Positions 56,430-64,000 of a stretch of 64,000 bases of DNA are shown piece after piece. Below the pieces are notes generated by a model, which saw only the letters and a list, made by a program, of their open reading frames with translations, had not been told where the DNA came from and made no database searches. A program made the translations under genes and the position numbers. The stretch spans positions 52,220,082-52,284,081 of the forward strand of contig OU744735.1 of the NCBI GenBank assembly GCA_916613615.1, in the 5' to 3' direction. This DNA comes from Steromphala cineraria (taxonomy: Eukaryota; Mollusca; Gastropoda; Trochida; Trochidae). Each line of letters begins with the position of its first letter. The first letter of the stretch is position 1.

Positions 56430-57744
56430 TACTAGGTCTATCTGTATCTTGAGGTCGAAAGATTTAATGATGCCATGCATGGTATTACGAGTTTGCTTCC
56501 GCAGGAGTGACCGGATCTAAAATCATGTTGCAGGGATGTCAAGATGCTGTGTTTCTCCAGATGTTGTGTTTGCATAAGATGTGCTCCAAGGTTCTGCATA
56601 GGACGCTTGTCAAAGAGACTGGTCGGTAGTTAATTGTTGCGTGTTTGTCACCTTTTTTAATACGGGAGTGATGTTAGCATCTCTCCAGTCTATAGTATCC
56701 AAGCTGTGCTGAAAGATGTTGGCAATGCATAGTTCTGTTTCCGCTGCACATAGTTTTAGTATCCAGTTGTAGGATGTGTCTGCATAAGATGTGCTCCAAG
56801 GGTTTTCATAGGATGCTTGTCAAAGAGACTGGTCGGTGGTTAATTGTTGTGTGTTTGTCACCTTTTTTGATCCGGGAGAGATGTTAGCATCTCTCCAGTC
56901 TGATGGTAGGGTGCCTGTATAGTATCCAAGCTGTGCTGAAAAATGTCGGCAATGCATGATGCTGTTTCTGGTGCAAATCTTTTTAGTATCCAGTTTGGGA
57001 GATCGTCTTGTCCACTGGTTTTACTGTGTTGGTGTTTCGAAGAAGTTTACAAACGCCTGCATGTGGATGCCAGAAATAGGCGGGAAGTTTGGTTGAGGTA
57101 GGGTTGAAAGTCGTTCTTTTGGATTCTCTTTTGTAAAAACGGATTTGAATTGCTTGTTCAGTAGTTTTGCTTTTTTTATTGTCCTGGTATAAGGTCCCAC
57201 TGTCTTTATTCCGGCTCCTCCGATGTTGTCCCTCCTGCGATTCTTTATGTATACCCAAAAGCTTTTGTTGTTTTCTCCTTATGACCCCTCCATGATGTAA
57301 TTCACATAGTTCCAGTGTGCTTTTCTGGCTTCTTTCTGAGTAATACGCTCACTCTCCCGATATTTGTCCCAATCTTCTTCCTTGTTTTATTCTTTGCCTT
57401 TACAAACAGTTTGTGTTTCCTTCTTTTCATCTTTTGTGTCTTGTTTGTGATCCATGGTAGAATATGTTGTTTTGATGTAGTTTTCGATTGGATTTTATTT
57501 ACCATTATTTCTTTTAAGCCATGTCTCAATTCTGTCCATTTCTCTTCGACTATGTTGTTTGTTTCCATTACCTTGTCGCTGAGTGTTGTTATTTTCTGTA
57601 CAGTCTCTAGGTTTGCTTTCTTGAATATGTGTATTGTCCTTCTCTTTGGTTTATTGTAGGTAGGTTTGATATCAGAGTCAAGTATCGCCATATAATGGTC
57701 AGAAATGTCAGGAACAGTGTCGCAGGTCTTCACCAGGCTGGGGT

Positions 57745-58345
57745 GGTTTGTGATGTACAGATCAAGGATATTCCCCTTTCTGGTTTGTGATGTATAGATC
57801 AAGGATGTTCCCCTTTCTGGTTTGTGGTGTATAGATCAACGATGTTTCTCTCTATGGTTTGTGATGTACAGATCAACGATGTTTCCCTTTCTGGTTTGTG
57901 ATGTATAGATCAACGATGTTCCCCTTTCTGGTTTGTGGTGTATAGATCAACGATGTTCCCCTTTCTGGTTTGTGGTGTATAGATCAACGATGTTTCCCTT
58001 TCTGGTTTGTGATGTATAGATCAACGATGTTTCCCTCTCTGGTTTGTGATGTATAGATCAAGGATGTTCCCCTCTCTGGTTTGTGGTGTATAGATCAACG
58101 ATGTTTCCCTTTCTGGTTTGTGGTGTATAGATCAACGATGTTTCCCTCTTTGGTTTGTGAACTATAGATCAACGATGTTCCCCTTTCTGGTTTGTGATGT
58201 ATAGATCAACGATGTTTCCCTCTATGGTTTGTGATGTATAGATCAACGATGTTTCCCTTTCTGGTTTGTGATGTATAGATCAACGATGTTTCCCTTTCTG
58301 GTTTGTGATGTATAGATCAACGATGTTTCCCTCTATGGCTAGGTT
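57745..58345. repeat. 37-bp minisatellite, about 16 units
   Basis: Same unit as at 19700 (CTGGTTTGTGATGTATAGAT + CAACGATGTTTCCCTTT) with a GTGGTGTATAG variant not seen there. Copy number is about a third, so the array changed length after the segment duplicated. Confidence 0.95.
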
Positions 58346-58376
58346 CCGCTGCATTTGTTCCAGTCCATGTTCATAA

Positions 58377-59306
58377 ATGTTTCATTTTGTACACCAATGA
58401 TTGTCATTTGTCACTTAATGATGTATTTACGGTGAAATTTGCAGATGATGCTGCCCTTACTGGTCTCATTTCTGATTCTGAACATAACTATCGTCAAGGT
58501 ATTGAAATGTTCTTGGCCTGGTGTAGAGATAATTTTCTTTTTCTGAACGTAAAAAAGACTAAGGAAATGATTGTTGATTTTCGGCGAAATAAGGAACCTC
58601 TTCATTCTATTAGAATCGATAACGAAGAAATTGAAAGAGTTAATCACTACAAATATCTCGGCGTTATTTTAGAATCAAATCTCTCGTTTTCAAAACATGT
58701 TGATTTCATTTACAAAAAAGGGCAACAGAGACTCTATTTTCTTCGCCGCTTAAGAAACTTTTCAATTGATAGATCCCTTTTGACAGTCTTTTACCAAACT
58801 TTTATACAAAGTGTGCTGACTTATAATTTTTTAGGTTTGTATGGAGGTTTGTCTGTTCACAACAAAAAAAAAGTTTTTAAAATTGTTAATACCGCCAGCA
58901 AGATCAGTGGAGTACCGTTCGAAAATATGTCCTTTATTTATGAACGGCAGATTGTGAAGAAACCTACTAAAATAAGAACCGATAGCTCCCATATCCTGTC
59001 CCATCATTTCGAACTACTTCCTTCCGGACGCCGCTTTCGGATACCTTCGTTAAAAACAAACAGAGCCAGACAATCCTTCATACCAACAAGTATTCGTGAA
59101 ATTAATAAATGTTTTGAATCATGAAGCAGTTAATTTTACAATTATCCAGCCCGTGTGACTTGCTTTTCTGTGTGTGACATATTGTTTATGTAATGTTTGT
59201 TTAAAGTTGTATATCGAGTGCCTATGTATATATGAGACCGTTGTTGATGTAAAAAGAATTTCCTACGGGATAATAAAGTATTATCTTATCTTATCTTATC
59301 TTAGAT
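58377..59306 (+). mobile_element. 5'-truncated L2/CR1-like LINE insertion with open RT frame
   Basis: The site in the paralogue (GTTCATAAAGCATGTTTAG, about 21361) is split here. An open frame of about 245 codons (to 59124) starts mid-RT at FILYTNDCHLSLNDVFTV KFADDAALTGLI, then HYKYLGVILESNLSF, GQQRLYFLRRLRNF and SVHNKKKVFKIVNTASK, the style of RT C-termini in CR1/L2-like elements. The 3'UTR ends with GGGATAATAAAGTA(TTATC)n, a simple-repeat tail. No stop in the frame, so a recent insertion. Confidence 0.8.
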
Positions 59307-59644
59307 CATGTTTAGTAGTTCCCTGTGCTGTACTGCTGTAGTCGCCCCAGGCTTCACTGTGGTTTGGTCCCAATTGATATGAGGCAGGTTAAATCACCGC
59401 CTATGATGACGTGTTTGTTCTTTTTCGCCAGGATCTGACGTGTTGATTGTAACAGGTTCTGTAAGCTGTCAATGGAGGAGTTCGGGGGTCTGTAGTATGA
59501 GCCTATGACAATGGATTTATCTCTAGTCTGTTTTTCTGCCCAAACTAGTTCACAGTGTGTGTCTTCTATTTCCACTGCATTTGCTTGTACGTTGTCATGG
59601 ACTAGAACAAAGACACCATCGCCGTTCTTGTTTCTGTCATTCCG

Positions 59645-60240
59645 GAATACAATACCAGAATGGAATAAAGTACCAGATGATATTCAAATCAAAAAGCATC
59701 TCGAAATTTAAATAAAGTATGAATAATTGTACTACTTGTAAATAGTTTCTCTTTGTGAAGGAAAACCTTACATTTTGAATAGCAAGTTACAGTATTCTTT
59801 AAGCTCGTTAATTTCGATTTATTCAAAATTACAATGATAACTGACCCTAAGTGTATACGCAGTAATATCAAGAGCTTATATGATTATTTTTGGAATGTGC
59901 AATAGATCAAAACCAGGGAGGCAAACATTGAAGCGCACATGTAATTTAAATGTTTCAATAAAATCTTAACCTTTTGAAAGGAGTGCAGACCTATCATTTT
60001 GTCAAAATGTATATGTATTCAAATTAGTTCAATCATTTATTCATGATACCAAACTATTTGTGTATAAGTGTATATAGTTCTCTTCTTTTTTAGGTCTCTC
60101 AATTGTACCCTTTTACTGTTCAGTATCCGCCATCTTTGTGTGTGTGTTTATGTCATTCAATATTGTAAATACTGAGTAGAGGGTGTTCTTGGTTGGACAA
60201 CTTATTCCCAATCTAATTCTGTGTGAAACAAATATGTTTT
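59645..60240 (+). mobile_element. LINE 3' end (plus strand), third head-to-head copy
   Basis: Continues from the endonuclease junction at RNTIPEWNKVPDDIQ and runs to GTTGGACAACTTATTCCCAA ...AATATGTTTTAACC. It has one copy of the sequence that is a 64-bp array at 1246. Confidence 0.6.
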
Positions 60241-63021
60241 AACCAACCAAAAAAACCCATTAGATTGATTAAATATGTGAAGCTAAGAAATGTGAAGCCA
60301 TTTGCCATTGGGGTTAGTCGACCATGTAAATTCTTTTTTGGAATCCTTTTAAGCATGTATTTTAAGTTTAAAGCAAAACACAATATGAATAATAAAACAT
60401 TTATTTCGTCAAATATGACACAACATGATAAACAAAATGTATCCAAGACAATCCAAATCATGTATTTACCGATCTCAATTATTTAAATTAAATCCACTTC
60501 TATGAAAACCTCTAAAAGAAGGAATCACAAGGGTGGTGAGTGCACTCAAAGATTTCAAATTTTACTTGCAAATACAATAAATACATGAAAATTAATATGT
60601 GTTTTACAAAAGTAGAAACAACTACAGGATGATCAGTGTTTGGGTTTATTGAATTTATCACTTATTGATTAAATCTTTCTACTAATAAATCTAATAAGCG
60701 TCATCATTTCATCTAAAAAAAAAAATTATTTAATCTTTCTTAATTCAAATGAGTTTAAATAAATTTCCTGGATTTTAAAATATTTTTGTAAATAATTTAA
60801 TATTTTGTCATGGGAACTCAATAAATAGTTATTAACAAATCATTTTCTTGCACTTGGATTTTTTGAACTTAGCTACTTATAGGTCTTGCTTACCTAAACA
60901 TTTGAATATTCCCAAATAAGTGTTAGTTAACCCATTGCCAGCTGATTGGTTGACAGACCAACAGATTGCCTTTAACAACAACCATGCCAGTATTTCCAGT
61001 TACTGAGCCAGAAAAACCACAGCAACTAAAATATGCATAACAGATAAGAGCCTAAATATACCAGTAGTCCAAACATAAAGAATGGTTTAACAGTGATAAA
61101 ACAAGTTAAGGACTGCAGCAAACAAGTGACCTTACCAAAAGGAAAGCGAAGTTTACCAATTCTAAAACCATCTTTTAGTCTGGCAAAGGAGAGTTAAACA
61201 TCCAAGCTAAGAGATTGCATTTCATAAAATCATTTGATTTAAAGTGGTAATTAATTAAGATAATTTGTTATTGTCTTTTCAGGAATTTGTTCAAAAATCA
61301 AATGAAATATCAATCACCATGGATCAGTAGTTTTTATGTTTCTCTTAATTATTATAATTCAATGTATAGGTATATGTTATATAAATTATTTTGTCACAAA
61401 CATAAACTCACTGTTAAGCAAAAAAGAAATAATACATATGATATAAAGGATCCAACATAACATCAGTCATAATGACTAATAAAGAGAAAAAAAGGAGTAT
61501 AAATCAAAAAGCTATTTTTAATAATGGAAACAATATAATATTATCTGAAAAAAATTCAGATTCATACAATGACTTCTTCAAAAAGACTATCAATATACAA
61601 ATATTAATAACATAAATCATAACTGATAAATAAACAACCAAGAAGAAACCATAACCTAATGTGACAAATAAATACAGGATCATTAAAACAATTTCTAAAT
61701 ATAAAGAAATAAACATCATCAGGTTTTATTTTCCTTTTTTTCCACTTCATTAATGATGAAACAAATTTAATGTTACTAAATGAACAAACACAGGCCATTT
61801 AGTAACGTAACAAGAAGAATCTTAACAACAAATTTATGGCAGGATATTTATAATACAGTCTTCATCAAATTTCACTAGCAGACAAACAAAGGTTTCATCG
61901 TCAGGCCAAATAACAGAAGTCTTGTATCTCATAATTTTGGTAAAATTATATGGTTTATTGTTGAAATAATTTCAAATTTCACCTGAAAACTTTCTGTGAT
62001 TTTTAATCAAACAGATTATTGGTATCAGTTTGTGTAAAAATTGAATAAAATCTTTTGGGAAAGATGGTATGAAATACAACAACAAAGAGTTTTAAAATCC
62101 AATGAACCTGAAGGAGAGGTTTCAGAGAAGATGGATGGGCATATTTTTTATTTAAAAGTGATTCTGAATAGTATATACACTTGAGACACAATCTATCAAA
62201 AAACAATTTTCCACAATTTGAGTTTATACATCATCATGCGTCTACAATCTGACACAAGCAACATGGTTGGATAAACGGTATATGTTTCAAGCCTTGCTAT
62301 GTTTGGCAGGTATTCTTGGCTGGAAATCGTTCATCATATAAACCTTTAATGGAATAACAGTTAATTCTCAAAATTGAATTAAAAAATTGTCGACAAATGA
62401 GTTTGGATGTTGTCAAGACAAAATGATTTTTCGCTCTTGAAAGTCTAGATAAACCATCATATTTGTTGACAATCAGAGCACAAAGAGTCCACTCGGAGAT
62501 TTGCGCTATATAAATGCAATCCATTATTATTATTATTATTATCATATAATGCATTGATGAAATGACAGTTAATTCTCAAAATTGAATTCAAAGATTTTCA
62601 ACAAATGAGTTTGGATGTTGTCAAGAGAAAATGATTCTTCTCTCTAGAAAGTCTAGATGAATCAATACAGGTTCACACATTGATTGCATTACCACCTCCT
62701 CTGGACTGAAACCATAAACAATGTCCATGTTCTTGTGAAAGAGTATGAGACAAGACATTTTCTTAAATGGCCTTAAGCCCAAGGCCAGACAAAATTAATT
62801 GCTTGATTCATGAATTGTTTGGGTAAAATGTCTGAAGGCAATGTTCACCAATTTTAAACAGAGGGATGCTTATTAGCAGCTTTTTCCAAAATAGTATTAT
62901 AAGATTCCATAAATCGGCAAATAAATTTGTAGGCCTTATGAATAAAATGATAGATAAACTATTCAACACGATGTACAAGATTGTCAATTTGAACATAGTC
63001 AATAGGCGATATGGTGAGGGA
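60241..63021. other. 3' flank of stomatin block S2 (no further coding exon)
   Basis: Counterpart of 1768-9227 without the insertions and without about 3790-7390. The join lies near CAATCACCATGGATCAGTAG (61312). Short ORFs are not conserved with S1. Confidence 0.6.
62463..62540 (+). mobile_element. L2-type SINE/LINE tail with 7-bp TSD
   Basis: TTTGCGCTATATAAATGCAA followed by (TTA)n, flanked by ATCATAT at 62456-62462 and 62541-62547. Absent from the corresponding unit in S1 (about 8520). Only about 78 bp, severely truncated. Confidence 0.75.
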
Positions 63022-63210
63022 TTATTTATCAACAAAGTGCTTTAGCAGATCCATTGGCAGCGGAAAGATGATAGTGGAATTTTTCTCGGCTGAAATCGTA
63101 CCGAGGGTTTGCAGGTATCGGAGCTGCAGAGCGGCTGGTGAGCCTGAGATGATGTCTGCGGCATGTTTGAGAGCTACCGAAGCTTTCTGCTCCCCTTCTG
63201 CTGCTATTAC
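63022..63210 (-). CDS. Stomatin-like SPFH protein, last coding exon (copy S2)
   Basis: Same 62 codons plus stop as 9228-9416: [49 protein letters not shown], ending KHFVDK. Acceptor CTACCTCCAG on the minus strand. Upstream exons would lie beyond 64000, so this is the copy most likely attached to a complete gene. The encoded segment is the C-terminal oligomerisation region of a membrane-associated SPFH scaffold that regulates channels and transporters in known family members. Family assignment is firm; which stomatin paralogue cannot be told from one exon. Confidence 0.85.
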   Translation of the reverse strand, partial: VIAAEGEQKASVALKHAADIISGSPAALQLRYLQTLGTISAEKNSTIIFPLPMDLLKHFVDK

Positions 63211-64000
63211 CTGGAGGTAGACATTGATTAAAATCAAAATTTCTAATAAAATAAAAGATAACAAAGAGAAATTAATGGATGACTTTATTTATTCAGTGGC
63301 AAACTGGGCTAGAAAGTTGTCAATGTTACAAGCCCAAAAGAAAAATTACTAGCCCAATTAAGTAAAGATAAAAAATGTTTTCTGACATTCTTTGTTTTAA
63401 AATCAATCACATATTATATCTGCTCAAGTGGTATTAGCATGTGATGGGGGTGATCGGAAACTGACACAAAATAGTACCTGAATTAATTACTTTTTTCTAC
63501 TAGCCCAGGCAAATTTCAACTAGCATTGGGCTACTGGGCTAGTGGTTATTTCGGACACTGGTGGCAGATCCAAGATTTTTGAAATGATTTCAAACAGGGG
63601 GAGGGGGACCTTCTGAACCTCACAAATGACATTGGATTGAATTTCAGAAGTTTGAAATAAGCTTGAAACTTCAGATTCTTTTCAAATCAAACTCTTTCAA
63701 GGCCTTATTCATGAATTGAAGTAATTTAATTTTTTAACATTCAATTTGCATGCAAACCTAACCTAAACTTTTTCATACAAACTAAAAGATTAGAGCTTCA
63801 ACTTCAAAGACATCATAAGAGTGATAAGTTTCAGTTAATTTAATTTTTACAATGATGAAATGAATATCTCCATTGCATAGTATACTACTTCTTTACACAT
63901 TAATGAAGAATCACAAGTGGAAGTTTATCTCAATTTTCTTTGAACGTTTCACATAAAAGGAAAATTAATCTAATCACTTGCACTGAAAAGATACAAATTA
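63211..64000 (-). other. Stomatin intron, copy S2
   Basis: Aligns to 9417-9698 plus 11789-12300, lacking the 2.1-kb Pearl-containing insertion. No exon seen up to the window end. Confidence 0.6.

Larger units (their letters stand above)
56430..59644 (-). pseudogene. LINE endonuclease + RT fragment (minus strand), second expanded copy
   Basis: Closest paralogue of 18340-21690 and part of the same segmental duplication. The minus-strand ORF 57302-57802 keeps DLYITNHPSLVKTCDTVPDI, SDIKPTYNKPKRRTIHIF and a following spacer with KKIGTNIGRVSVLLRKKPEK. RT start sequence lies at about 56450-56950, where about 200 bp are duplicated in tandem (TTTGCATAAGATGTGCTCCA at about 56568, a variant at about 56781). 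It contains a 37-bp array and a plus-strand LINE insertion. The N-terminal part is at 59354-59644. Confidence 0.7.

Overview
The window is eukaryotic and AT-rich, with introns, very few coding exons and a dense load of transposable elements. Best guess is a bivalve mollusc. The reasons are Pearl-like (Helitron-related) elements with a core of tandem units of about 145 bp and an ACGG microsatellite, a 'CAAGGTCAAGGTCA' dispersed element, and a tRNA-derived SINE with a 'GCGAC..TAAACCCC' tail. The species cannot be read from the sequence.

The backbone is a set of nested segmental duplications. (1) Stomatin blocks: the last coding exon of a stomatin-type SPFH protein lies on the minus strand at 9228-9416 and again at 63022-63210, each with several kb of matching 3' flank. 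A third piece with flank only lies at 22296-22795. (2) Ankyrin-gene blocks: a two-exon plus-strand gene occurs three times, exon 1 + exon 2 at 13716-13968 + 17153-17973, 33989-34241 + 37694-38505, and 49278-49530 + 55227-56035. Exon 1 is exactly 253 nt in all copies. It encodes a hydrophobic N-terminus and four conserved cysteines. Exon 2 encodes about seven ankyrin repeats. Splice phases match in all copies, giving predicted proteins of 357, 354 and 353 residues. (3) LINE debris: minus-strand endonuclease/RT fragments of one non-LTR family at 330-787, 18340-21690, 43650-44990 and 56430-59644. Three of them sit head-to-head with plus-strand LINE 3' ends.

Other mobile DNA: a 5'-truncated but otherwise intact LINE ORF (39066-41111); an old two-ORF LINE at 24.1-29.8 kb whose ORF1 carries a 2A-like peptide with its last residue changed; a truncated L2/CR1-like RT (58377-59306); a DIRS-like RT scrap (about 43083-43471); a 1.9-kb TIR element in the intron of ankyrin copy 2; three MITEs with readable target duplications; a SINE with an 11-bp target duplication; and several Pearl-like elements.

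The most distinctive property is repeated local expansion of minisatellites. Sequence present once in one paralogue has become an array in another: a 64-bp unit x7 in a LINE 3' end, a 37-bp unit x about 44 and x about 16 inside LINE endonuclease sequence, and a 46-bp unit x about 88 (4 kb) inside the intron of ankyrin copy 3. Ankyrin copy 3 is itself a recombination mosaic and has a truncated duplicate start of exon 2 just upstream.

The ankyrin proteins probably form a lineage-specific tandem family, perhaps entering the secretory pathway. That is inferred from the N-terminus only. No bacterial-style operon, CRISPR array or canonical RNA gene is present.
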